DNA of 64,000 nucleotides from Streptomyces sp. DH41. Its GTDB lineage: Bacteria; Actinomycetota; Actinomycetes; Streptomycetales; Streptomycetaceae. A program made the translations under genes and the position numbers. The stretch covers positions 423,090-487,089 of the forward strand of contig NZ_JARVKY010000003.1 in the NCBI RefSeq assembly GCF_029813785.1, in the 5' to 3' direction. Every line of letters starts with the position of its first letter. Positions within the stretch are counted from its first letter, which is position 1. Positions 26,807 through 35,824 of this stretch are shown one piece after another. Under the pieces are notes generated by a model. It was not told the origin of the DNA and made no database searches. It saw only the letters and a list, made by a program, of their open reading frames with translations.

Positions 26807-28480
26807 CTATTCGCCGCTTTCGGGCAGGACGGTCAGACACAGGCGGGAGGGGCGGGCGGAGCCGGTGTGGAGCTTCTGCAGGCTCGCCTTGGGGGTGGTC
26901 GTCAGCCACGGGCTCTCCATGGAGCCGGAGTTGGGCAGGTGGTTGGGGAAGTCGCTGCCGGCAATCATCAGCGCGAGGCGGTAACCCGGGCGCACCCGGT
27001 AACCGGTGTGCCCCAAGGCGATCCTCACCTCACCCGGCCCGTCCACCTGGGCGCAGCCGCGCACGATCAGGCGCGCCGTACCGTTCGGAGCCAGGTCGAG
27101 GAGACGGACGAACACGTCGAACGTGGGCGCCGTGCTCTCCACATGCAGCACCGCGTGGACGGGGCCGGCGAGGTCGAGCGGCTGGTCGGAGGCAGGGCCG
27201 GTGAACACGAGGACGTCGTCCCGGTCGAGCGTGCGGCGCTCGTCGACGTGGTCGCGCAACTGCAGGAAGGTGTCGGCTGCGGCGGACGGCACGAGGTCGT
27301 CGGGATCGTACCGCCACTCCGCCGATTCGGGGGCGTCGCTGGGGCTCGGGGCCAGCTTCCCTCCGGGAGTCGTTCCGGTCGCCGCGGCCGGCTCCGTCAA
27401 GTACAGCTCGACGGCCTCGGCTTCCAGCGGCGGCCATACGGCGGAGGTGCGCCAACCCACATGGCCGAGCTTCCAGCGCACCCGGGGCAGCGAGTCTGGC
27501 TGCGCGGTGCCCTTCAGGAAGACGTCGAAGAACTCGATCGCTGGGCCGGTGTAGAAGTCCAGCATGCGTTCGAGAGCGGCGGCGTCGGCCAGGTGATCGG
27601 TCTCGGGAGTGGCCGGGGCGTCTTCGAGGAAGTAGTTCTCGTGGTCGATCGTGTCGGCGATCAGGTACTGGACGGCCGCCCAGCCGGGGCGGGTGGCGAG
27701 CTCCGTGTAGTCGCGCATGTGGGCGATGCCGAGGTTGTCGAACCAGCCCACGCAGTGCAGCACCGGCACGGGACGGGCGTCGTAGGGGTGCGGGCCGTTG
27801 TACGGGGCGAGGGGGATGCCTCCGACGATGAGGTCGAAGCCGGCCGAGCGCTTCCCGATCGCGGCGAACGCCTCCTCGTAGGCGGCGGCGACCGGGCGCC
27901 TGGTGAGATCGACGTCGAACTCGTAGGTGTCGTTGTCCACCCACACCTGCGCCTGGTAGGTGGTCCCCTCCAGCCACAGGGGCTGCCGACCGGACCCGGA
28001 GTCGTAGGTGGCGATGCCGGGGGCGTTCGAGGTGGAGGTCACACGGGGCACGATGGCGCGCAGCGCGGGGTGCTGGCTGGAGACGGCGGACCACTGGGTG
28101 AACCCGTAGTAGGAGTCACCGAACATGCCCACGATCCCGTCGGACCAGGACTGACGGGTGATCCACTCGAGGGTGTCGTAACCGTCGTCGACCTCCCCGG
28201 TCCAACCCAACGTCCGGCCCTCCGAACGGAACTTGCCCCGGACGTCCTGGACCACCACGACGTAGCCGCAGGCCGTGAACCTCTCCGCGATCTTGTCGAA
28301 GAAGACGTACCGGCTGTTCTTGTCATAAGGGACCCGGGCCAGCACGGTCGGCGCGGGTTCTCCCGGGACGGCTCCGTACACGTCGGTGGCCAGGAGTACC
28401 CCGTCCCTCATGCGCACCATGTGTTGCCGCGCGTGCGAGGGAACGCGTTCTGGTGTGACGCGCTGAACGCCAGGGCTCAC
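26807..28480 (-). CDS. CocE/NonD-type alpha/beta hydrolase (X-Pro dipeptidyl-peptidase family)
   Basis: 557 aa from GTG 28480, which has GGAGG five bases upstream; GTG 28492 is in frame but overlaps that site. The sequence runs HMVRMRDGVLLATDVY, RVPYDKNSRYVF, VVQDVRGKFRSEG, then the nucleophile elbow GMFGDSYYGFTQW (Ser) and a C-terminal jelly-roll domain (VLVFTGPASDQPLDLAG, GYRVRPGYRLALMIAGSDFPN). Family members hydrolyse esters or N-terminal Xaa-Pro dipeptides. No signal peptide is seen, so it would act on imported substrate. It heads the ABC-transporter operon, suggesting the imported compound is its substrate. Confidence 0.9.
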   Translation of the reverse strand: MSPGVQRVTPERVPSHARQHMVRMRDGVLLATDVYGAVPGEPAPTVLARVPYDKNSRYVFFDKIAERFTACGYVVVVQDVRGKFRSEGRTLGWTGEVDDGYDTLEWITRQSWSDGIVGMFGDSYYGFTQWSAVSSQHPALRAIVPRVTSTSNAPGIATYDSGSGRQPLWLEGTTYQAQVWVDNDTYEFDVDLTRRPVAAAYEEAFAAIGKRSAGFDLIVGGIPLAPYNGPHPYDARPVPVLHCVGWFDNLGIAHMRDYTELATRPGWAAVQYLIADTIDHENYFLEDAPATPETDHLADAAALERMLDFYTGPAIEFFDVFLKGTAQPDSLPRVRWKLGHVGWRTSAVWPPLEAEAVELYLTEPAAATGTTPGGKLAPSPSDAPESAEWRYDPDDLVPSAAADTFLQLRDHVDERRTLDRDDVLVFTGPASDQPLDLAGPVHAVLHVESTAPTFDVFVRLLDLAPNGTARLIVRGCAQVDGPGEVRIALGHTGYRVRPGYRLALMIAGSDFPNHLPNSGSMESPWLTTTPKASLQKLHTGSARPSRLCLTVLPESGE

Positions 28481-28520
28481 AGAAGCCTCCACGAAGGAAA
28501 ATGCTGGAAAAACATTGTGA

Positions 28521-28535
28521 TATAACAGCGTTGCA
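28521..28535 (+). promoter_or_regulatory. Predicted TetR operator in the divergent hydrolase/TetR promoter
   Basis: TATAACAGCGTTGCA, with palindromic core AACAGCGTT, lies 40 bp upstream of the hydrolase start and 46 bp upstream of the TetR gene. It is the best of three related sites. Confidence 0.7.
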
Positions 28536-28580
28536 TTTACGCGGGTTCGACGTCAACCCCCTCTGCGCTAGGTTGCTGCC

Positions 28581-29147
28581 ATGCCGATCGATGTCGATGA
28601 AGAACAGCGCCGCCAGGCGATCGCCCGGGCGACCCTCGCGGTCGCGGCGCGCGACGGAGCACGTGCCATCACCATTCGCGCCGTGGCCAAGGAGCTCGGT
28701 GGGTCCACGGCGATGGTCACGAACTACATGCCCACCCGCACAGCGCTGATCACCAACGCCGTGAAAGCCGCCGAATCCCGCTGGCGGACGGACCTGGAAG
28801 CACACCTGGACGACTTGAGCGGGGCGGACCGACTGCGCGCCACGGTGGAATGGCACCTCAGCACCGAGCCCGAAGACCGGCTGCTGCGCACCCTCTGGGT
28901 CGAGATGCTCTCGTCGGCACACACCGAACCCCACGGGGTTGACCGCCGCGAACCGCTCGAAGCGCGCCAGGAGTTCCTCGACGCGTCCATCGCCGCAGGC
29001 GTGCCCGACGCCGACCTCGCCGCGGACGTCCTGTCCCTGCTTACCCGCGGCTACTACGTCTCCACCCTGGAGGAGCCGGTCTACTGGACGGCGGAGCGGG
29101 CCAGCCGCGTCGCCAGAGCCGTGATGGACGCCCTCATCGACACCTGA
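28581..29147 (+). CDS. TetR/AcrR-family regulator
   Basis: 188 aa. The N-terminal helix-turn-helix is standard: RRQAIARATLAVAARDGARA, ITIRAVAKELGGSTAMVTNY (recognition helix, with YMPTRTALI in place of YFPSKEEL). The C-terminal ligand-binding half is not diagnostic. Divergent from the hydrolase/transporter operon over the predicted operator, hence likely its local repressor and, from shared sites, of the solute-binding protein and amidase as well. The ligand may be the transported amide or peptide or its product. Confidence 0.92.
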   Translation: MPIDVDEEQRRQAIARATLAVAARDGARAITIRAVAKELGGSTAMVTNYMPTRTALITNAVKAAESRWRTDLEAHLDDLSGADRLRATVEWHLSTEPEDRLLRTLWVEMLSSAHTEPHGVDRREPLEARQEFLDASIAAGVPDADLAADVLSLLTRGYYVSTLEEPVYWTAERASRVARAVMDALIDT

Positions 29148-29445
29148 AGCAGACCTCTCGGCCAGGAGCTCGACCGGCAAACCGCTCAACGGTCATCGCG
29201 ACGGATGGCTTCATGAACCGGGAGAGGGGGACCGGGGCACCACGCACGGAAGAACACCTCCAGGCTGCGAGTGCGACACGACACCGAGTGACCGCGGTCG
29301 GCCTCCCCCGGCCCGGCACCCCGCCCAGGGCGAGCCACAACCGGCCGATCCGCCTCACGGACAGCGCTTCAACCCCACCCCACCCCATGGCGTGCTGGCC
29401 AGGGGTTGACATCGCAAGCAGCGGAAGCGCACTCTGACGCCGTAA

Positions 29446-29460
29446 TAAAACGCCGTTTCA
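29446..29460 (+). promoter_or_regulatory. Predicted TetR operator before the amidase
   Basis: TAAAACGCCGTTTCA, core AACGCCGTT, 129 bp upstream of the amidase start. The stretch 29148-29588 otherwise holds no gene; a TTGACA at 29406-29411 may be a -35 element. Confidence 0.5.
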
Positions 29461-29588
29461 TAACGGTGCGGCGCACGGCGCCACCGCCGGTCGGACTCAG
29501 CTCACCGACGCCGTCCGCCTCCTCCTCCCCCTTCTCGTACCGCCCGCGCCGCGCCGCCGGCGAGCAGGCCCTTCCGAAGAGGTGTTCC

Positions 29589-31058
29589 TTGGGTAAGCAC
29601 GAACCGTCCGCCCCCCTGTGGCAGCGTTCCGCCACCGACCTGGCCGAGGCCATTCGCACCCGCGAGGTCTCCTCGGAGGAACTCGTACGGTCCTGTTTGG
29701 ACCGCATCGAAGAGACCAATCCCCGACTGAACGCGCTGGTGGACGTCCGGCCGGAGGAGGCGCTCGCCGCCGCCCGGCGCGCCGACGCGGCGGTGGCCGC
29801 GGGCGACGAGCTGCGACCGCTGCACGGGATCCCGGTGTCCATCAAGATCAATACCGATCAGGAGGGATACGCCACCAGCAACGGAGTGGCCGCCCTGGCG
29901 GACAAAAAGGCCACCGGCGACGCGGCGTGCGTCACCGCGCTCCGTGAAGCAGGCGCAGTTCCGCTCGGCCGTTCCAACTCGCCGGGTTTCTCGTTCCGCT
30001 GGTTCTCCACCAACGAGCTGTACGGCCGCACGCTCAACCCGTGGGACGCGGACCGCACGCCCGGTGGCTCCAGCGGCGGATCAGCCAGCAGCCTGGCCGC
30101 AGGCATGACGCCGATCGCCCAGGGCAACGACATCGGCGGCTCGATCCGCTTCCCCGCGGCCTGCTGCGGTGTGGTCGGTGTGCGGCCCACGGTGGGCCGC
30201 GTCTCCGACTACGGACCACCGGCCTTCGCCGACACCCCTGGCGGGCCGGTGGAACTCGATTTCCCGCCCACCGTTCACTACTGCGCCGTACAGGGGCCGC
30301 TGGCCCGCAACGTGGCCGACGCGCGCCTGGCGCTGCACGCGATGAGCACACCTGACGTGCGGATGCCGCAGGGCGTCCCGGCGTTCCCCGCTCCGGCGCG
30401 GCCCGCCGGCCACCAGATCGCCGTCACCGTGGTGCGCGGCAACGCCGACGTCAAGAACCACCCGGCCGTCGACCGGGCCCTGGACGCGGCCGTGGCCCGC
30501 TTGGTGGACGCCGGCTACGTCGTCGAGGAAGTGAGCCGGCTGTCCCTGCTTACCGAGGCCTCGCGACTGTGGGCACTGCTGATCACCGAGGACATCCGCC
30601 TCCTCCTGCCGGTCGTGCAGCAGCTGGGCGACGAGGCGATACGCACCGCGCTGGAGGGCCACTTCGCGTACGCCGCCGAGGTGTGCGGCGAGCGCCCCTC
30701 CCTGGAGACCTACATCAACGGCTGGGCGCGACGCGCCACCCTGATCACCCGGCTACAGGAACTCCTCGGCAGGCAGCGGCTGCTGCTCACGCCGGTCTGC
30801 GCCGAGCTCCCCTTCGAACAGGACGCAGACCAGACGGGGCCCGAACGCACCCGCGAGCTGTTCTCCGCCATGTGGCCGATGACCTCGGTCCCGGTCCTTG
30901 GTTTCCCCGCCGTCACCCTGCCCGTCGCCCTGGAGGACGGTCTGCCGGTGGGAGTGCAGCTCATCGGCGGCCGTTTCGAGGAGGACCTCATCCTCGAGGC
31001 AGCCCAGGCCATCGAGGACCGCACGCCGGCGATCCGGACGTGGGACCAAGAAGCCTGA
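29589..31058 (+). CDS. Amidase signature (AS) family amidase
   Basis: 489 aa from TTG 29589, with GAAGAGG seven bases upstream; the frame is open further upstream but without coding character. The Ser-cisSer-Lys triad is complete: K86 (SIKIN), S162 in GGSSGGSAS and S185 in QGNDIGGSIRFPA. It hydrolyses a C-N amide bond to acid and ammonia in the cytoplasm. A TetR-type site upstream links it to the transporter and CocE-like hydrolase, pointing to stepwise breakdown of an imported amide or peptide-like compound. Not GatA: no GatB/C nearby. Confidence 0.9.
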   Translation: MGKHEPSAPLWQRSATDLAEAIRTREVSSEELVRSCLDRIEETNPRLNALVDVRPEEALAAARRADAAVAAGDELRPLHGIPVSIKINTDQEGYATSNGVAALADKKATGDAACVTALREAGAVPLGRSNSPGFSFRWFSTNELYGRTLNPWDADRTPGGSSGGSASSLAAGMTPIAQGNDIGGSIRFPAACCGVVGVRPTVGRVSDYGPPAFADTPGGPVELDFPPTVHYCAVQGPLARNVADARLALHAMSTPDVRMPQGVPAFPAPARPAGHQIAVTVVRGNADVKNHPAVDRALDAAVARLVDAGYVVEEVSRLSLLTEASRLWALLITEDIRLLLPVVQQLGDEAIRTALEGHFAYAAEVCGERPSLETYINGWARRATLITRLQELLGRQRLLLTPVCAELPFEQDADQTGPERTRELFSAMWPMTSVPVLGFPAVTLPVALEDGLPVGVQLIGGRFEEDLILEAAQAIEDRTPAIRTWDQEA

Positions 31059-31136
31059 CACCACCGGGAGTCGGCACGGCCTGCGGCCGACGTGATGCCG
31101 CCCTCGGATGCCGGCGCGCCTTCGGCCTTGTGGCAG

Positions 31137-31166
31137 CTGTCCCGCCGGGTGAGCCCGGCGGGACAG
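31137..31166. terminator. Hairpin after the amidase gene
   Basis: Arms CTGTCCCGCCGGG (31137-31149) and complement (31154-31166), 4-nt loop TGAG. Confidence 0.8.
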
Positions 31167-31334
31167 CGTATGAGTGGGCCCGGGCCCCAGTCGCACACGC
31201 AGCGCCCGATCCAGCGACTGGTTACGTGTGCGGAACCGGCCGAGGACACGCGGATCGGTTCGACGAGCGCGACTTCGTCATCGTCGACGGCTCCCTGATC
31301 CCACCGATCGCATCGCAGCAGACGAGCCGTACTA

Positions 31335-31605
31335 CCCGGTCAGCGCGAGGGCGTACGACATTTCTCGCTTCTCCAGGCCGGCGGGGAAGGAAGTGCTGAC
31401 GCCGTGGATGGCATCGGCGACCACCACCGACGCCTTCAACTGCCAGTCGGCCAGGCTGTCGAGCAGGCCGAGCGCGAGACGCCACTCCTCCTGGTGGACG
31501 ACGCCGTCGGGGACTCCGGCCCGGCGGCAGCGGTCCGGTTCGTCCGTCCACGACCTGGCAGTTCGCCCGCTTGCCGACCGCTCCGCAGTACTTACGGGCC
31601 ACCCC
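31335..31605 (-). mobile_element. IS701-like transposase fragment
   Basis: Minus-strand pieces VARKYCGAVGKRANCQV, then in another frame HQEEWRLALGLLDSLADW, LKASVVVADAIHGVSTSF and LEKREMSYALALTG, correspond to the middle of IS701-type transposases with a deletion and frameshift between them. Ends and catalytic Glu region are missing. Dead. Confidence 0.65.
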
Positions 31606-31612
31606 GGCCTAG

Positions 31613-32026
31613 GTGATCGGCTCCCTGCACCGCCGGCACCGGGCCGAGGAGTTCAAGAAGTTCCTGATCAAACTCGACCAGGAGATACCGGCGGACCTGG
31701 ACGTGCACCTGGTGCTGGACAACTACGCCACTCACAAGACCCCGGCCATCAAGACCTGGCTGCTGGCCCACCCACGCTTCCACCTGCACTTCACGCCCAC
31801 CGGCTCGTCCTGGCTCAACCTGGTCGAGCGGTGGTTCGCCGAGCTGACCAACAAGCAGATACGGCGAGACGTCCACAGAAGCGTCCAGGCACTGGAGAAG
31901 GACATCCGCACCTGGATCGCCGCCTGGAACACCGACCCCAAGCCCTACGTCTGGACGAAGACCGCCGACGAGATACTCGAACGCCTCGCCAACTATCTGA
32001 ACAGAATTCCTGACTCAAAAGACTAG
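31613..32026 (+). mobile_element. IS630-family transposase, C-terminal DDE fragment
   Basis: 137 codons from GTG 31613: [20 protein letters not shown] and [14 protein letters not shown] (second Asp region), [20 protein letters not shown] (the IS630 catalytic Glu block) and [20 protein letters not shown]. The N-terminal helix-turn-helix and first Asp are absent, with an in-frame stop just upstream, so it is a remnant abutting the IS701 piece. Confidence 0.85.
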
Positions 32027-32215
32027 TGCGCGACTGTGACCAGCCCTTTCGTATGGCTCCCAAGCTTGCATGTAATGGTTGTAGTGCCTCGCAGAATTAC
32101 ATCAGTGTGTCTGCATGCCTGCTTCGATACTCGGTGCCCCGAGCTGTCTGTCCCTGCGGCACAAGGTGACCCCCGGCCGTGCGCAACTGTCGTTCCCCTG
32201 CGGGAGGGATGCACG

Positions 32216-33370
32216 GTGACCGGTCGCCGGGGGACCCCTGCTGGATCGCCCATCCTTGAGATGGCCCGCCGCGCGGCCGAGCATCGCGCGCAGGGCCGTC
32301 ACACCGTCGACCTCACGCTCGGTGAGCCAGATTTCACCCCGCCCGGTCATGTCATAGCCGCGGCTCAAGAGGCGGCTGGCCGTGTGCTGGGCTACAGCCC
32401 CGCCAACGGCTTGCCCGCACTGCGCCGGGCCGTGCGGAACGCGGTGAAGCGGGATCGCGGACTGGAGTACGCGGACACCCAGGTGGCGGTGGGGTGCGGC
32501 GCAAAGCAAGTCATATTCAACGCGTTCTTCGCCACTCTGCTGCCGGGGGACGAGGTGATCGTCCCGGCGCCGTACTGGGCTAGCTACCCCGCCATGATCC
32601 GCCTGTGCGGTGGTCTGCCCGTGGTCGCCGATTGCCCGGCCGCGTCCAGCTTCCGCCTCACGCCGCAAGCACTGCGGGCGGCCATCACCGAACGGACGCG
32701 CTGGGTGGTGCTGAACGCCCCCGGCAATCCCTCCGGCGCCACCTACAGCCATGATGAACTGGCGGCCCTTGCAGAGGTGCTGCGGCGAAACCCAACTGTC
32801 ATGGTCCTGTCCGGTGAGATTTACGCCCACATCCGCTACGACGATCGGGAGTACGTCGGCCTCGCGCAGGTCGCACCGGACCTGCGGGAGCGGATCCTGC
32901 TCGTCGACGGCGTCTCCAAGGCGTATGCGATGACCGGCTGGCGCATCGGCTGGGGACTGGGCCCGTCCGACCTCGTGCGCGCCATCACCGCCGTACAGAC
33001 GCAGAACTGCACGCAGACGGCGGCCGTGAGCCATTTGGCGACCGTCGCCGCGCTGGAGGGGCCTCATGGAATCCTCGTGGAGCGGCAGGCGACCTACCGC
33101 TGCCGCCGTGATGCCGCGCTGGCGATCCTGCGCCAGAGCCCGCACCTGGACACGATGGTGCCCGACGGCGCGTTCTACCTCTTCCCACGCCTTGCGACCG
33201 GTGACGACCTCGCGGTGGCGGACGCGCTCCTGGAAGCGGGCTGCGCAACGGTGCCGGGCAGCGCCTTCGGCGCGCCGGGTCATCCGCGGCTCTCCTTCGC
33301 CACCGACATCACCACGCTGAAATGGGGCTGCCGCACTGTCGTCGATGTCCTTGACGAGGTCGCCTCGTGA
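32216..33370 (+). CDS. Class I/II PLP-dependent aminotransferase
   Basis: 384 aa from GTG 32216 with GGGAGGG upstream; upstream in-frame codons look non-coding. Fold-type I features: DLTLGEPDFTPP, YSPANGLPALRRAV, VLNAPGNPSGATYS, and the PLP Lys K235 in DGVSKAYAMTGWRIGW, followed by PDGAFYLFPR. Closest to aspartate/aromatic aminotransferases of subgroup I-gamma/beta. Its stop overlaps the GTG of the next transporter by 4 bp, so enzyme and transporter act together, perhaps making and exporting (or importing and using) an amino or 2-oxo acid. Substrate unknown. Confidence 0.9.
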   Translation: MTGRRGTPAGSPILEMARRAAEHRAQGRHTVDLTLGEPDFTPPGHVIAAAQEAAGRVLGYSPANGLPALRRAVRNAVKRDRGLEYADTQVAVGCGAKQVIFNAFFATLLPGDEVIVPAPYWASYPAMIRLCGGLPVVADCPAASSFRLTPQALRAAITERTRWVVLNAPGNPSGATYSHDELAALAEVLRRNPTVMVLSGEIYAHIRYDDREYVGLAQVAPDLRERILLVDGVSKAYAMTGWRIGWGLGPSDLVRAITAVQTQNCTQTAAVSHLATVAALEGPHGILVERQATYRCRRDAALAILRQSPHLDTMVPDGAFYLFPRLATGDDLAVADALLEAGCATVPGSAFGAPGHPRLSFATDITTLKWGCRTVVDVLDEVAS

Positions 33371-34284
33371 TCGCACTGACACTCAAGGCCCTGATACCCG
33401 TCGTTCTGCTGATCGGGCTCGGCCTCGTCGTCAAGCGGTGGATGATCCAGGGCGAGAGCTTCTGGTCCGGGGCCGAGAGTCTCGGTTACCGGGTGCTGTT
33501 GCCGGCACTGTTCCTGCACGGCCTCGCGACGGCCGATACCCATGACCTTCCGGTGAGAAGGCTGACGGCTGTCCTGGTCGCTTCCACCCTGGTGGTCGCC
33601 GCACTGGTCATCGCCCTGAGGCCCCTGATGCGGGTGCCCGCCGACGGCTTCACCTCGGTCTTCCAGGGCAGCATCCGATTCAACAACTACATCGGCGTGA
33701 CCATCGCCTCCGGCCTGTACGGCACGCAGGGCGTGGCTATGGCCGCGGTCTGCAACGCGGCGATCGTGCCCACGGTCAACGTGCTGTGCGTGCTGGTCTT
33801 CGCCCGGTTCGGCGAGGCCCGCCCGACCCTGACAGGCATCATCCGGCAGATGGTGACCAACCCGCTCATCCTCGCCTGCGTGGCAGGCGGCCTCCTCCAG
33901 GCCCTGGACCTGGGTCTGCCACCGGGAATCAAGCCGGCACTGCAGTCGTTGGGAGCCGCTTCGATGCCGCTGGGACTGCTGTGCATCGGCGCCGCGCTGC
34001 GCTTTGGCCAGGCACGCGCATGGACGGGCCCGATCCTCACGTCCACGACCATGAAGTTCGTCGTCATGCCGGCCGTGACCTTCCTGCTGGCCCGGCCACT
34101 TGGCCTCGGGGCGCCGGCACTGCTCGTCGCCGTGCTCTTCCAGGCCTTGCCCACGGCATCGTCGTCATACATCATGGCCCGACAGCTCGGCGGGGATGCA
34201 CCGATGATGGCCGGCATCACCGCGACACAGACCCTCATGGGCATCGCCGCCGTCCCGCTCGTCGCGGCCCTCGTCCCCACCTGA
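33367..34284 (+). CDS. AEC (auxin efflux carrier) family permease
   Basis: 305 aa from GTG 33367, ten predicted helices in two groups of five around a short loop, with LIGLGLVVKRWMIQ at the start, the conserved RFNNYIGVTIASGLYG stretch and PTASSSYIMARQLGGDAPMMAG near the end, which are AEC-family hallmarks. Bacterial members (malonate, malate, lactate carriers) transport small carboxylates. Coupled to the aminotransferase gene. Confidence 0.9.
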   Translation: MIALTLKALIPVVLLIGLGLVVKRWMIQGESFWSGAESLGYRVLLPALFLHGLATADTHDLPVRRLTAVLVASTLVVAALVIALRPLMRVPADGFTSVFQGSIRFNNYIGVTIASGLYGTQGVAMAAVCNAAIVPTVNVLCVLVFARFGEARPTLTGIIRQMVTNPLILACVAGGLLQALDLGLPPGIKPALQSLGAASMPLGLLCIGAALRFGQARAWTGPILTSTTMKFVVMPAVTFLLARPLGLGAPALLVAVLFQALPTASSSYIMARQLGGDAPMMAGITATQTLMGIAAVPLVAALVPT

Positions 34285-34314
34285 CCACCGGAGTCCTCGG
34301 GCCTGCGACCGTTG

Positions 34315-34839
34315 TCAGCCCTGCTTCATACGGTGGCGGCGGACCGCATCCGTGTTGGCGCAGCGAGCACTGCAGTAGGCGCGGCGACCATTGCGGCTGG
34401 TGTCAACGAAAGCCGTCCGGCACGAGTCCAACGCGCACACCCCCAGCCGCCGGCCCTCCGCCTCCATGGCGAAGATGGCCAGCCCTCCCGCGGTCACGGC
34501 CCGCACACGGCTCTGCACGTCCTCGCCGTCCGGCGCGAAGTGCAGATGCGGGCGTAACCCGTCGTGCGTAGTCAGATAGACCCTTCCGGCACCGTCGGCG
34601 AGCAGGGCATTGACTGTCTCACACCGTTCGTCCTGCGAGGCAGCCTCGAAAACAGGCCGCAAGCGCCGCGACCACACCCTGATCTCCTCACCCGCCGAAC
34701 CAGTCACACGAGCACGCCGAATCGCATGGCGCTCAAGAACCTGCTCCAACGCCTCAGCCCGCCAGGAACCGTCGGCCTCAAGATTCACCAACGACACAGC
34801 CAAGCGGACACCGACCATGTTGTCATGCTCAAACTTCAC
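34315..34839 (-). CDS. CGNR zinc-finger (ABATE-domain) regulator, 174 aa
   Basis: The N-terminal stress-response-like ABATE domain (VRLAVSLVNLEAD...) is followed by the CGNR zinc finger RLGVCALDSCRTAFVDTS and RRAYCSARCANTDAVRRHR, with four Cys. These are putative transcription regulators of actinobacteria. Usual lengths are 180-200 aa, so it is complete or nearly so. It converges on the AEC gene. Confidence 0.88.
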   Translation of the reverse strand: MKFEHDNMVGVRLAVSLVNLEADGSWRAEALEQVLERHAIRRARVTGSAGEEIRVWSRRLRPVFEAASQDERCETVNALLADGAGRVYLTTHDGLRPHLHFAPDGEDVQSRVRAVTAGGLAIFAMEAEGRRLGVCALDSCRTAFVDTSRNGRRAYCSARCANTDAVRRHRMKQG

Positions 34840-34919
34840 TCACCCATTGCAGCACGGCCGTTATGCGTCCCTCCGTGATCAGCTGCACTGAGCAGGCGAA
34901 GACCCTGATCCAGAAGTCG

Positions 34920-35729
34920 AGGAATCGTCGAACGACGTCGTCAACCCCTACACCGGCTGCGTGATCCGCTGCACCTCCTGCTGCACCAGCTTCGTCGTGC
35001 GCCAGTTCGATCGATCTATCAAGGAGTGGGGCGACTACCTGTATGTGGGGAAGAACGCGGTCGGGCTCGCCACAAGTAACTGACAAAAATGCCGCAGGAC
35101 TTGCGCCGGGGCACGATACTGATCAACTCGGTCACCGGTCCTACCAGGGCCACAAGACGAAGTACCGACCCCCGGCATCCTGCAGAAAACCGGGCCTGGT
35201 CCGCATCCTCAGCAAGTCACCCGTCGTCGCCCGCGTCATTGACCCGCTCACCAGCTTGTCCCGCGCCGAGGTCGGCGTGAGCGTGACCACCACCGACGAC
35301 AAGGTCAGCCGCTGGCTGGGGGTCCGCGCCCCACTCACATCCAGCTGCCTGCGTACTCTCGCCGAACTCAATGACGGCGGCAACCTGATCTACGTGCTCG
35401 TCGGCCCTCTCCTGCCCCACTTCGCCACCCAGCCGGAATTCCTCGACCATCTCCTCGAGCAGCTCGTCGACGTGGGCATCACCGATGTGTTCATGGAACA
35501 CATCAACCTCAAGCGGGTACATCCGCGATCGCATGGACCAGGTTTTCGCCTACGAGCCCGAAGACGTCCGCGAGGCGTATTTTCAGGTGCGGACGATGGA
35601 GCACCGCGAACAGCTTGATGCGATCGCGGCGGGCTGCTGGACAAGCACAGGCTGCGGCTGTGCTTCGAGGAGGTCGTTCACCACGACGACAACGATGCCC
35701 TGCGGCAGAGGCTTGCGTCCGAGCAGTGA
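34920..35729 (+). pseudogene. Radical SAM protein (Rv2578c / spore-photolyase-like), broken
   Basis: Three reading frames together spell a radical SAM protein: NPYTGCVIRCTSCC (the CxxxCxxC cluster motif), FDRSIKEWGDYLYVGKNAV, DLRRGTILINSVT, LVRILSKSPVVARVIDPL, AEVGVSVTTTDDKVSRWLG, VLVGPLLPHFATQPEFLD, then MEHINLK, YIRDRMDQVFAYEPEDV and HRLRLCFEEVVHHDD. At least four frameshifts lie between these pieces, e.g. near 35090, 35150, 35515 and 35638, and the N-terminus is missing. The family is common in actinobacteria as a lone radical SAM gene of uncertain function. Confidence 0.8.
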
Positions 35730-35824
35730 CCCCGACTGCGCCGGGTCAGAGGTACGTCAGGCGGTGAGGCCGGACGGGCGGTGCATCGTCAACGCAGCGA
35801 ACCCGCTGGTCAGATCATCGTGCG

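Noticed and set aside
26708..28525. A 605-codon + strand frame
   Set aside because: Antisense shadow of the CocE-like hydrolase, whose catalytic motifs are clear on the other strand.
29406..29588. Upstream extension of the amidase frame
   Set aside because: The extra residues are low complexity and cover the predicted TetR site; TTG 29589 has a good ribosome site and family-like N-terminus.
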